This document shows, one piece after another, positions 1 through 8,368 of a DNA stretch of 64,000 bases. How positions within the stretch are numbered: the stretch's first letter is position 1; the number at the start of each line of letters is the position of its first letter. Source of the stretch: Neisseriaceae bacterium (GTDB lineage Bacteria > Pseudomonadota > Gammaproteobacteria > Burkholderiales > Neisseriaceae); contig CP046107.1 in NCBI GenBank assembly GCA_016864895.1, positions 372,001 through 436,000 of the forward strand, given 5' to 3'. Under the pieces are notes generated by a model. The model was not told the origin of the DNA. It searched no databases and was given only the letters and a program-made list of their open reading frames with translations. The position numbers were made by a program, and so were the translations under genes.

Positions 1-548
1 ATACTTCTGCCAGTTTAACCACCGCTAAAAGGTTTGATTTTAAATATGGAAAAATAGACATAAGAGCTAAGATTGACACTAATGGTAATAGTTGGCCTGC
101 TTTCTGGTTACTTGGCTCTCGTAATTTATACCAATCACCACCTGTTCCTTTCCCTGTTTTAGGTGAAATAGATGTTTTAGAATATTATCAAAATAGTATC
201 TATGCAAATTTATTTTGGCAAGGTAAAAAGGGGCTCAATAAATCTGTACAAAAATACAGAATAGATAGGTTTACTCCACCGATTGACTGGTCTCGATATC
301 ACATTTGGACATTGATTCACACCCATGATAGTATCGAAATTGTGCTAGATTATACTTACGTACTTAATAAAATTAATATTTCTGATATTAAGAATTATTA
401 TGCTAAAAATAATCCCTTTAGAGAAAATTTTTATTTCATTCTAAATTTGGCTCTTAAGGATAAAAATAAAAAAATAACTTATCCTAATAACAATGAAGAT
501 GCCATATTTAAAGTTGATTATGTAAGAGTTTATAAACAAATCAAATAA
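1..548 (+). CDS. Glycoside hydrolase family 16 protein, 5'-truncated by the window edge
   Basis: The reading frame is open from base 3 to the stop at 546-548, so the N-terminus lies outside the window. The visible ~180 residues carry the GH16 core: a TSASL-TT-like strand, WPAFWLLG, and the catalytic signature GEIDVLEYY, whose two glutamates and aspartate match the E-I-D-x-x-E nucleophile/acid arrangement of beta-1,3(4)-glucanases and related enzymes. The C-terminal VDYVRVYK is the usual closing strand of the fold. GH16 enzymes cut or transfer beta-glucans or galactans; the substrate cannot be read here. The next gene starts 3 bases after the stop, suggesting co-transcription. A signal peptide would be expected upstream but cannot be checked. 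Confidence 0.85.
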   Translation, partial: TSASLTTAKRFDFKYGKIDIRAKIDTNGNSWPAFWLLGSRNLYQSPPVPFPVLGEIDVLEYYQNSIYANLFWQGKKGLNKSVQKYRIDRFTPPIDWSRYHIWTLIHTHDSIEIVLDYTYVLNKINISDIKNYYAKNNPFRENFYFILNLALKDKNKKITYPNNNEDAIFKVDYVRVYKQIK

Positions 549-551
549 ATT

Positions 552-1096
552 ATGTCTATTGATAAGCAATCCATCCGAAAACAACTACGACAAAAAAGAA
601 TCTCTATTTCTTCAGTAGCAGGGAAAAAAGCGTCTTTACTTGTTAGTTATAAAATCCTAAAGTACATAAAAAAAAACACTTTAAAATTGGTGTTTATGAA
701 CACATGGGTAGTGAGATAAGTCTACAACCATTTATCCAGCAAATTTCTAAATTTTATCCCAGGATAATACTATACAAGCCTATCTATTATAATTTCAATA
801 AAAGAATGTGGTTTATTCCTCTAAATAACAATCAACTAACCCCCAAAAAACAACGTATCGAACAACTAGATATTATTCTCATTCCTATGCTAGGTATAGA
901 TTGGAATGGTTATAGATTAGGCCAAGGTGGTGGTTATTATGATGCGTCATTAAAACACACATTTTTAAGAATGTGTCCTGAAAAAATTGCTATTGGTTTT
1001 GACTGTCAACTAGTCAACAAAATCCCTCATGAGAAACATGATATCCGAATGAATACTTTCATCTCTGAAAAAAGAATATTACAATTCAAAAGATGA
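552..1096 (+). pseudogene. 5-formyltetrahydrofolate cyclo-ligase, frameshifted in an A9 tract
   Basis: The N-terminal part reads from the ATG at 552 (MSIDKQSIRKQLRQKR, typical of the family) and the C-terminal part is in another frame up to 1096. The frames join across a run of nine A residues at about 676-684. One extra A restores a continuous 181-residue protein (KKKHFKIGVYEHMGSEISL), the normal length for this family. The C-terminal part has the conserved LIPMLGIDWNGYRLGQGGGYYD loop that binds substrate and ATP. The enzyme converts 5-formyl-THF to 5,10-methenyl-THF and sits in one-carbon metabolism with metF further along. Everything outside the tract is well conserved, so this is either a very recent pseudogene, a sequencing error, or a gene rescued by slippage on the A tract. 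Confidence 0.8.
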
Positions 1097-1114
1097 AATA
1101 CTATTAGGTACCTA

Positions 1115-3163
1115 GTGATGGATGAATTTACCCAGAAACAATTGAATTTATCACAACCCACATTAGATCAGTTATCCAAACTACATCTAAATTCCCTATC
1201 TGATATAGTGTTACATTTACCATTACGTTATGAGGATGAAACAAAACTAAGTACAATCGACCAAGCAACTATTGGAACATGCATTTTGATAGAAGGCACC
1301 ATCATTAAACAAATTGTTAAATATAGTCCTAGAAAACAATTATTATTACAAATAAACGATACACAAAATAACATATTTTTTATTCGCTTATTCAACTTCT
1401 ACCCCAATCAGTTAAGGCTATATACCGAGAATACCAAAATTAGGGCTTTTGGTGAATTAAAAAAGGGCTTTTATGGTTTAGAAATGATACATCCCAAGAT
1501 TAAAACACAATTTTCTGACCAATTAGACCCTTATTTAACACCTATTTATCCAACTGTTAGTGGACTGGGTCAAAATACCTTACGTACCATCATTAGAAAT
1601 GCTTTAAATATAGCTAATTTAGAAGATTTTTTACCTGACCATTTACTTAAAAAAAATCAATTAATTGATTTCAAATCTGCAGTCTTCGCTATTCATTATC
1701 CCCCTTCAAATCACTATGATAATAACGAATTGCTAAACGCATACAACCCCGCACTAAAGCGGTTAAAATTTGATGAACTACTGGCTCAACAATTATCTAT
1801 GGGATTAATGAAAGCAAGACGTAATGAGACTAAAAAATATAAATTACATTTTGAAAATAAACTAGTTAATGCACTACTACAATCTTTACCCTTTGAATTA
1901 ACTAATGCACAAAAAAAAGTTTTAGACGAAATTGAAAATGATCTAAAACAATCGTACCCTATGCATCGTCTTTTACAAGGTGATGTTGGCTCTGGTAAAA
2001 CAATAGTAGCCGCCTTGACTGCTTTGAAAGTAATTGAGTCTGGTTATCAGACTGCAATCATAGCACCAACTGAGTTACTAGCTGAGCAACATTTGACTCA
2101 ATTTAAAAAATGGTTTGAACCCTTATGTATAAGGGTAGCCTGGTTATCAGGTAGTCAAAATAAAAACCAAAAAGAAAAAGTTAAACAGGATATCTTGCAG
2201 GGCAATTATAACATTGTGATTGGTACACATGCTTTAATTCAGGAAAATGTTCTATTCAAAAATCTAGAATTAATTATCATAGATGAACAACATCGTTTTG
2301 GTGTTAATCAAAGGTTATTACTCAAACAAAAAGGCAAAGAAGTACACCAATTAATGATGTCTGCCACTCCCATTCCAAGAACACTATCTATGACTTATTT
2401 TGCTGACGTTGATATCTCTACATTAGATGAATTACCTCCTAATCGAGCACCTGTCAAAACAATATTAGTTTCAGAATCCCGCAAAAAAGAAATAGAGAAT
2501 TTTGTTTACCAAAAAATTAAACAAGGTCGCCAAGTCTATTGGGTTTGTCCTTTAATTGAAGAATCTGAAGTATTACAGCTCACAACTGCCATAGAAACCT
2601 ATGACACACTCAAAAAAAAATTTACTGATATAAATATTGGATTAGTACATGGCCGTCTTAAAAGTGATGAAAAAGTAAAAATAATGTCTAGCTTTAAAGA
2701 AAATCAAATACAGTTATTAGTTGCAACAACAGTCATTGAAGTAGGCATCAACGTACCTAATGCATCGACCATGATTATTGAACACTCAGAACGTATGGGG
2801 CTATCGCAATTACATCAGTTAAGAGGTCGAGTAGGTCGTGGAGAAAATATTAATGGTGAATGTATCCTAATTTATAAAACCCCTTTATCTGATGTAGAAA
2901 AATTACGTTTAAAAGTTATTTATGAAAGTAATGATGGTTTTGAAATTGCTAAACAAGATTTAATCATTAGAGGACCCGGTGAGTTTCTAGGAGCGAAACA
3001 AAGTGGGATTCCCTTACTTAGATTTGCTAATGTTAATGAAGATTGTGATTTATCAGAACTAGCGAAGTGTACTGCAGCGTACTTATTAAAAACTTCACCT
3101 GACATTGTAGAAAAACACTTGAATCGCTGGTTATCCAACAAAGAAACCTATTTAGGTGTTTGA
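1115..3163 (+). CDS. recG: ATP-dependent DNA helicase RecG
   Basis: A 682-residue protein of full length for RecG, which drives branch migration and regresses stalled forks. The N-terminal wedge/OB domain covers about the first 240 residues. The SF2 helicase core follows, with Walker A GDVGSGKT near residue 289, the DEQH Walker B box near 389, motif III SATPIPRTL near 416, and C-terminal motifs VATTVIEVGINVPNA and QLRGRVGRG. Translation may begin at the GTG at 1115 or at the ATG one codon later; both give the same protein bar one residue. It lies 18 bases after the cyclo-ligase stop. No frameshift or missing motif is seen. Confidence 0.96.
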   Translation: MMDEFTQKQLNLSQPTLDQLSKLHLNSLSDIVLHLPLRYEDETKLSTIDQATIGTCILIEGTIIKQIVKYSPRKQLLLQINDTQNNIFFIRLFNFYPNQLRLYTENTKIRAFGELKKGFYGLEMIHPKIKTQFSDQLDPYLTPIYPTVSGLGQNTLRTIIRNALNIANLEDFLPDHLLKKNQLIDFKSAVFAIHYPPSNHYDNNELLNAYNPALKRLKFDELLAQQLSMGLMKARRNETKKYKLHFENKLVNALLQSLPFELTNAQKKVLDEIENDLKQSYPMHRLLQGDVGSGKTIVAALTALKVIESGYQTAIIAPTELLAEQHLTQFKKWFEPLCIRVAWLSGSQNKNQKEKVKQDILQGNYNIVIGTHALIQENVLFKNLELIIIDEQHRFGVNQRLLLKQKGKEVHQLMMSATPIPRTLSMTYFADVDISTLDELPPNRAPVKTILVSESRKKEIENFVYQKIKQGRQVYWVCPLIEESEVLQLTTAIETYDTLKKKFTDINIGLVHGRLKSDEKVKIMSSFKENQIQLLVATTVIEVGINVPNASTMIIEHSERMGLSQLHQLRGRVGRGENINGECILIYKTPLSDVEKLRLKVIYESNDGFEIAKQDLIIRGPGEFLGAKQSGIPLLRFANVNEDCDLSELAKCTAAYLLKTSPDIVEKHLNRWLSNKETYLGV

Positions 3164-3411
3164 CATGAAGTACTGTTTCAATTTTTAAAGCTATTAATCT
3201 TCAACCCTGTTTTTTTTAGTATGGGCAGGATCAGAAAAAGTAACTAATTTGTTAAAGTAACATTGATCAAATCAATCACATTAATAATACCTCTATAGAG
3301 CTAAAAGATCCTAATATAATTTTCTTTATATAAATTTTCTTTGCATCATGTAGTGTGAATTTAAGTAAGAATAAAAGACATTAGTTATATCGTGAAATAA
3401 TACATCAAAGT

Positions 3412-3486
3412 TGGTACGCCCACGGGGAATCGAACCCCGGTTACCGCCGTGAAAGGGCGATGTCCTAACCGCTAGACGATGGGCGC
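3412..3486 (-). tRNA. tRNA-Glu (anticodon UUC)
   Basis: On the minus strand the sequence folds as a standard cloverleaf. The acceptor stem GCGCCCA pairs with TGGGCGT, the anticodon loop is CTTTCAC with UUC anticodon, and the T arm contains GGTTCGAATCC. The CCA end is encoded (3412-3414). It lies about 30 bases downstream of tRNA-Arg and is probably co-transcribed with it. Confidence 0.95.
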
Positions 3487-3515
3487 ATCTCAAAAATAAT
3501 TTTCGACACTTCTTA

Positions 3516-3592
3516 TGGCGCACCCGGAGCGATTCGAACGCCCGACCCTCTGGTTCGTAGCCAGATACTCTATCCAACTGAGCTACGGGTGC
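3516..3592 (-). tRNA. tRNA-Arg (anticodon ACG)
   Basis: The minus strand gives a 77-base cloverleaf: acceptor stem GCACCCG pairing with CGGGTGC, D arm AGCTCAGTTGGATAGAG, anticodon stem-loop CTGGCTACGAACCAG (ACG, normally edited to ICG by TadA), T arm with GTTCGAATC, and an encoded CCA at 3516-3518. It is upstream of tRNA-Glu in the same orientation. Confidence 0.95.
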
Positions 3593-3730
3593 ACGTGGTG
3601 CTTGAAAGAATGAGATTATATTAATAATAAAAAAATGTGTCAAGACTAAATTTGTGAATATATTTCCGAGATGTGTTTAAATAGGTACTTTAATCACTTA
3701 AAAGAGTCAAATAATTTTATTTACATACTC

Positions 3731-3776
3731 ATTTGTGATGAAAAAAAAATAATGTTATTATTTCCGCATCACAAAT
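3731..3776 (+). promoter_or_regulatory. Long hairpin in the rnc leader (candidate RNase III self-cleavage site)
   Basis: A 10-bp perfect outer stem (ATTTGTGATG at 3731-3740 with CATCACAAAT at 3767-3776) encloses an A-rich internal loop. A 7-bp inner stem follows (3747-3753 with 3757-3763) closed by GTT. It ends 20 bases before the rnc start codon. In Escherichia coli RNase III cleaves a hairpin in its own leader; this structure is placed to do the same. A protein operator is the alternative. Confidence 0.5.
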
Positions 3777-3796
3777 AAATTAGCATCAAACTGACA

Positions 3797-4492
3797 ATGA
3801 GTATATTATTGAAAGACTCTCAATTAGAAAATAACCTACAATATACCTTTAAAAATAAAAATCTATTAAAGCAGGCATTAACACATAGAAGTTTTTCACC
3901 TTTAAATAATGAACGCTTAGAATTTATTGGAGATTCCATTCTAAACTATTCAATAGCACACATGTTATTTACTAAATTTCCTCATCTTCCTGAGGGTGAC
4001 TTATCAAGGATAAGAGCGTCACTGGTTAATCAGGAAACGTTATCTGAAATAGCCTCTAAAATCGATTTAGGACACCACTTACGTTTAGGACAAGGGGAAT
4101 TAAAAACAAAAGGTTATGAACGCCCTTCTATCTTATCCGATGCTCTGGAAGCTATTTTTGCAGCGATTAGTATTGACTCAAACTTTTTAGAGTCACAACG
4201 CGTCATCCAACACTTTTATATTACAAGAATTAATAACATCAAGCCTGATCGTGTTAAAGATCCTAAATCATTACTACAAGAAAAATTACAAGCTGAAAAA
4301 ATAGCACTACCTCAATACACTATTATTGAACAATCTGGTGAGGCACATCAGCAATTATTTCACATTGAGTGTTCTATACCTATATTAAATATTAAAACCA
4401 ATGCTAAAGCCAGTAGTCGTAAAAAAGCTGAACAGGAAGCTGCGAATTTAGCTTTGAATGAAATGCAACTATTAATTACTGGGAAACAATAA
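3797..4492 (+). CDS. rnc: Ribonuclease III
   Basis: A 231-residue double-strand RNA endonuclease that processes rRNA precursors and some mRNAs. The catalytic domain carries the signature ERLEFIGDS near residue 38, followed by LPEGDLSRIRASLVN and the metal-ligand segment ILSDALEAIFAA near residue 115. The C-terminal dsRNA-binding domain starts near residue 155 (DPKSLLQEKLQ) and ends with the conserved SSRKKAEQEAA helix. Length and domain order are normal. It is followed 2 bases later by era, the usual rnc-era pair, and preceded by a long hairpin that may mediate self-regulation. The lepB gene often found upstream is not here; two tRNAs on the other strand are. Confidence 0.97.
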   Translation: MSILLKDSQLENNLQYTFKNKNLLKQALTHRSFSPLNNERLEFIGDSILNYSIAHMLFTKFPHLPEGDLSRIRASLVNQETLSEIASKIDLGHHLRLGQGELKTKGYERPSILSDALEAIFAAISIDSNFLESQRVIQHFYITRINNIKPDRVKDPKSLLQEKLQAEKIALPQYTIIEQSGEAHQQLFHIECSIPILNIKTNAKASSRKKAEQEAANLALNEMQLLITGKQ

Positions 4493-4494
4493 TT

Positions 4495-5382
4495 ATGCTA
4501 AAAGATTCATACAAGTCTGGTTTTATTAGTGTTGTTGGCCGACCAAATGTTGGTAAATCAACCCTAGTTAATCATTTGATAGGACAAAAAATTAGTATTA
4601 CCTCCAAAAAAGCCCAAACCACACGTCATAAAATCAAGGGTATTTTTACTGATGAGACAGCTCAATTAATTTTTATTGATACTCCTGGGTTTCAAACCAT
4701 CTATAAAAATTCCTTAAATCAGAAATTAAATGATAATGTTATAGCTGCAATTAAAGACTCTGACGTGGTTTTATTTGTTGTCGAGGTGAATAAATTTAAA
4801 GAAGCTGATCAAGAAGTTATTAATAAAATCCCACGTTATATCAAAACTATTTTAGTTATTAATAAGATAGATAAATTCAAACATGAGATTGATTTGAAGA
4901 GCTTTATTCAATCCTTTCAAAAATACCACTCCTTCGTTGATATTCAAACAGTTAGTGCTAAATACAACCATCAGACTAGTCATTTGATTGAGAAAATAAA
5001 AAAACAATTACCTGAAGGCTTACCTTTTTATCCAGAAGATATGCTAACTGATCGTTCTAGTCAATTTTTAGTGTCTGAAATTATCAGAGAAAAAATATTC
5101 CGATATATCGGCGAAGAAATTCCTTACCTGGTCAATATTGAAATTGATTCTTTTGAAATCCAACCAAAGCTCATCCGTATAAATGCCAGTATTTTAGTTG
5201 ATAAAATCAACCACAAGGGTATGATTATTGGAAAAAATGGCGAAAAATTAAAAAAGATAGCTACTAAAGCTCGTCTGGATATAGAAAAATTACTAGGCAA
5301 TAAAATATTCTTACAAACTTGGGTGAGAGTTAAATCAGGTTGGGCAGATGATATTAGGTTTTCAAAAGAATTAGATGATTAA
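4495..5382 (+). CDS. era: GTPase Era
   Basis: A 295-residue GTPase that binds the 3' end of 16S rRNA and helps mature the 30S subunit. G1 is GRPNVGKST (residues 15-23), G3 is DTPG, and G4 is NKID. The C-terminal KH domain shows GMIIGKNGEKLKKIA, which contacts RNA. The start codon lies 2 bases after the rnc stop, so the two are translationally linked. The convergent holA stop is only 6 bases past the era stop, leaving no room for a conventional terminator between them. Confidence 0.97.
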   Translation: MLKDSYKSGFISVVGRPNVGKSTLVNHLIGQKISITSKKAQTTRHKIKGIFTDETAQLIFIDTPGFQTIYKNSLNQKLNDNVIAAIKDSDVVLFVVEVNKFKEADQEVINKIPRYIKTILVINKIDKFKHEIDLKSFIQSFQKYHSFVDIQTVSAKYNHQTSHLIEKIKKQLPEGLPFYPEDMLTDRSSQFLVSEIIREKIFRYIGEEIPYLVNIEIDSFEIQPKLIRINASILVDKINHKGMIIGKNGEKLKKIATKARLDIEKLLGNKIFLQTWVRVKSGWADDIRFSKELDD

Positions 5383-5388
5383 ATAAAT

Positions 5389-6354
5389 TTACTTACTTAA
5401 ATCGATTAATAGACTTTTAACACTATACCAAATATTACCTGTTTCTACCCCTTTAATCTGCCTGTCAATACTAGAACATTCTTGCAAAGCCCATATCAAA
5501 CGACGTATAGAGATTCTTTGTATTGCCTTTTGAGCTACATATTGTTTATTTCCCCATAATTTTAAAGAATTTTTAACTGACGCAATTGTTTTGCCCTGTT
5601 TTAACGCACCACACAAACGAATTAAAGTACGAATGTCCTCACTAATAACCCAAATCATTAATACAGGCTCTGCACCATTTAACTCTAATACCTCTAATAA
5701 TTTTAGTACACGAACAATATCGCCAGACATCCATGCTTCTGATATTTGAAAAATATCAAATCGTGCTACATTGGCAATTACTGACTGAATTTCATCTAAT
5801 CCAATCAAATCCCCAGGTTTATGTAACAATGCCATTTTCTCAATTTCTTGATTTGCAGCTAATAAATTACCCTCAATCCGCTCTGAAAATAACATTAATG
5901 CATGTTTATCAATTTTTAAATTATACCGAGCCAACCGACCTAGAATCCAGGAAGGCAATTGACTAGGATAAATTGTCTTGGCTTCATGTAAGTCAGCTAT
6001 TTCAGCCATTTTTTTAAACCATTTTGACTGAATTTGAGTTCTATCGATCTTAGGCAAAAAAATAACCACAGAAATATCTTCCATTTGCTGGATTTTATCT
6101 ACCAAAAATTGCAATTGTTCACTTCCCAATTTTCCAGGCTTTCCATTAGCAATATGAATTTCTAGTAATTTTTTCTCAGAGAACAATTCTTGACTTTCGA
6201 GAGCATACCACAACTCATTCCAATTAAAATTAGTTTCGACCCTAAATACTTCTCTATGCAAATAGCCCTCTGCTTTAGCCTTTTTTCTTATAGTATCTAA
6301 AGATTCAAATCTAAATAAGTCCTCTTCACCATAAATGACATATAAAGGCTTCAA
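5389..6354 (-). CDS. holA: DNA polymerase III subunit delta
   Basis: A 321-residue clamp-loader subunit. It begins MKPLYVIYGEEDLFRFESLD, the typical opening strand and helix of HolA, followed by the conserved LEIHIANGKPGKLG segment and PKIDRTQIQSKWFK. Delta opens the beta clamp as part of the gamma/tau complex. It follows lptE by 44 bases on the same strand, an arrangement shared by many beta- and gammaproteobacteria. Length is slightly short of the usual ~330-340 but without an obvious lost domain. Confidence 0.9.
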   Translation of the reverse strand: MKPLYVIYGEEDLFRFESLDTIRKKAKAEGYLHREVFRVETNFNWNELWYALESQELFSEKKLLEIHIANGKPGKLGSEQLQFLVDKIQQMEDISVVIFLPKIDRTQIQSKWFKKMAEIADLHEAKTIYPSQLPSWILGRLARYNLKIDKHALMLFSERIEGNLLAANQEIEKMALLHKPGDLIGLDEIQSVIANVARFDIFQISEAWMSGDIVRVLKLLEVLELNGAEPVLMIWVISEDIRTLIRLCGALKQGKTIASVKNSLKLWGNKQYVAQKAIQRISIRRLIWALQECSSIDRQIKGVETGNIWYSVKSLLIDLSK

Positions 6355-6398
6355 TGCTTCTTACTCCTATGAGAAACTTAAATTAAAATGATCTATCA

Positions 6399-6884
6399 TT
6401 ACAAATCAGGCAAGAAATATAGTCGATTCACAATCGTATCTGCAACACTTGCATACATCTCATTCCGAAGATGCTGTTCCTCTTCTTGTGCAACTAAACT
6501 ATCAATGTGATGTCTCATATAGCGTTCAACCACAACATCTATAGGCTCACCCCAAGGCTGGTTTTTATAATAGATTTGACACTTGACATGTAAAGTATAC
6601 AAAAAATCATCAACACCCCCATAACGATTAATGGATTGTGTTTGTCGATTGAAATCAATTCTGGTAAATTGAATCACTGCTGCAACGTCAGATTCTTGAA
6701 TAGTAACGCCACTACGCCTTAACAATTCTTTTTTCAAAGGTTGTGTGATTTCACCTCCATTGACTATATGCCAAATAGAATACTTTAAGCCAACATTTGT
6801 GCCAACGCCTCTTAAGTGAAAGCCACAGCTGACTAATAACAATAATAACGCTAGTAAAAAAAGATATCGTTTTAATGAAATCAT
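6399..6884 (-). CDS. lptE: LPS-assembly lipoprotein LptE
   Basis: A 161-residue outer-membrane lipoprotein that plugs the LptD barrel and helps insert lipopolysaccharide. It has an N-terminal signal with lipobox LVSC (Cys 20), directly followed by GFHLRG, which is diagnostic for LptE/RlpB. The body has the expected alternating beta pattern (IQFTRIDFNRQTQSINRYG). It sits between gatB (10 bases upstream) and holA on the same strand. Its presence implies a standard LPS outer membrane, relevant to the envelope-spanning secretion locus elsewhere in the window. Confidence 0.9.
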   Translation of the reverse strand: MISLKRYLFLLALLLLLVSCGFHLRGVGTNVGLKYSIWHIVNGGEITQPLKKELLRRSGVTIQESDVAAVIQFTRIDFNRQTQSINRYGGVDDFLYTLHVKCQIYYKNQPWGEPIDVVVERYMRHHIDSLVAQEEEQHLRNEMYASVADTIVNRLYFLPDL

Positions 6885-6894
6885 TTAATTTTCC

Positions 6895-8325
6895 TTAAGA
6901 GATTTTTTCTTTGATTATTTTTTGTACTTGAGCGGGATTTGCCTTTCCTTTACTCAATCTCATCACCTGTCCTACCAGAGCATTTAAAGCCTTTTCTTTT
7001 CCTGCCTGATACTCTTCTACTGACTTTTGATTTGTACTTAATACTTCATCTATCATTGCTTCAATAGCACAAGCATCACTAATTTGTTTTAACCCATCTC
7101 TTTCTATCACCATATCAACTGTAAGATTTTCATTCCAAATTGCTTCAAAAACCTTCTTAGCTAGTTTACTTGATAATGTTCCATCTGCAATTCTTTCTAC
7201 TAAATCAGCTAACTGTTGTACCGATATAGGAGAGTTTTTAAAAGAAAGATTTTCTTTATTGAGACAAGCTGACAACTCTCCATTCATCCAATTTGCAATT
7301 AACTTTGGTTCACTACTTAATTGAACTGCCTTTTCAAAAAATTCAGCATGTTCTTTGGAGGAGGTGACTTGATAAGCATCATATTCTGATAAAGAATACT
7401 CCTGCATGAATCGTGCTTTCATTTGGTGTGGTAATTCAGGCATTTCTGCTTTTACTTGATTTAACATTTCTTCAGTAATTTGAATAGGATTCAAATCAGG
7501 ATCAGGGAAGTAACGATAATCGTGTGCATCCTCTTTGGTTCTCATTGTTCTTGTCTCACCAATTATTGGATCAAATAATCTAGTCTCTTGAGTCACTTCA
7601 ATACCATCTTCATTCATTTCAATCTGACGCCGTGCTTCATAATTAATAGCTTGCTCGATATATCTAAATGAATTCAAATTTTTAATTTCACAACGAGTAC
7701 CAAATTTTTCTTGACCTTTAGGACGAACAGACACATTAACATCCACTCTAAAAGAACCTTGAGACATATCGCCATCACAAATATCCAGCCAAGTAACCAA
7801 AGTATGTAATGCTTTAGCATACGCTACAGCTTCTTCAGCTGAATGCATTTCTGGCTCTGACACTACTTCAATTAATGGTGTGCCTGCTCTATTAAAATCA
7901 ATAGCTGTTTGAGCATCGAATAAATCATGAATAGATTTCCCTGCATTTTCTTCCATATGAGCACGCGTAACGTTAATAGTTTTAACACTTCCATCTTTTA
8001 ATGTAATATTTAATCGACCAAACTCCGCAATAGGATAAGTTAATTGACTAATTTGATAAGCTTTCGGTAAGTCTGGATAAAAATAATTTTTCCGATCAAA
8101 CATAGTTACTGAGTTAATTTTTGCTTCTAGAGCCAATCCCAATTTAATTGCTTTATTAACTACTTCTTTATTGACTACGGGTAAGCTACCAGGCATTGCT
8201 AAATCAACAACATTAGCCTGAATATTAGGTTCTACACCAAAAGCAGTTGAGGAACCACTAAAAATCTTGGATTGTGTATTCAGTTGCACGTGTATCTCTA
8301 AACCAATTACCGTTTCCCAATTCAT
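6895..8325 (-). CDS. gatB: Aspartyl/glutamyl-tRNA amidotransferase subunit B
   Basis: A 476-residue kinase/tRNA-binding subunit of GatCAB, normal length. It starts MNWETVIGLEIHVQLNTQSKIFS, with the conserved DLAMPGSLPVVN, DRKNYFYPDLPKAYQISQ and MRTKEDAHDYRYFPDPDL motifs. The C-terminal YqeY-like tail binds tRNA. With GatA and GatC it amidates misacylated Asp-tRNA(Asn) and/or Glu-tRNA(Gln). A glnS gene lies 5 kb away, so the likely essential job here is Asn-tRNA(Asn) formation. It is transcribed after gatA in a gatC-gatA-gatB order. Confidence 0.97.
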   Translation of the reverse strand: MNWETVIGLEIHVQLNTQSKIFSGSSTAFGVEPNIQANVVDLAMPGSLPVVNKEVVNKAIKLGLALEAKINSVTMFDRKNYFYPDLPKAYQISQLTYPIAEFGRLNITLKDGSVKTINVTRAHMEENAGKSIHDLFDAQTAIDFNRAGTPLIEVVSEPEMHSAEEAVAYAKALHTLVTWLDICDGDMSQGSFRVDVNVSVRPKGQEKFGTRCEIKNLNSFRYIEQAINYEARRQIEMNEDGIEVTQETRLFDPIIGETRTMRTKEDAHDYRYFPDPDLNPIQITEEMLNQVKAEMPELPHQMKARFMQEYSLSEYDAYQVTSSKEHAEFFEKAVQLSSEPKLIANWMNGELSACLNKENLSFKNSPISVQQLADLVERIADGTLSSKLAKKVFEAIWNENLTVDMVIERDGLKQISDACAIEAMIDEVLSTNQKSVEEYQAGKEKALNALVGQVMRLSKGKANPAQVQKIIKEKIS

Positions 8326-8368
8326 ATTTTACTCTTTCTAATAATCTTATAATTATAAACTTCATTTT

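Noticed and set aside
3326..3643. 105-codon minus-strand frame across the tRNA pair
   Set aside because: It is a read-through of the two tRNA genes (giving the well-known spurious PVAQLDRVSGYEPEG peptide).
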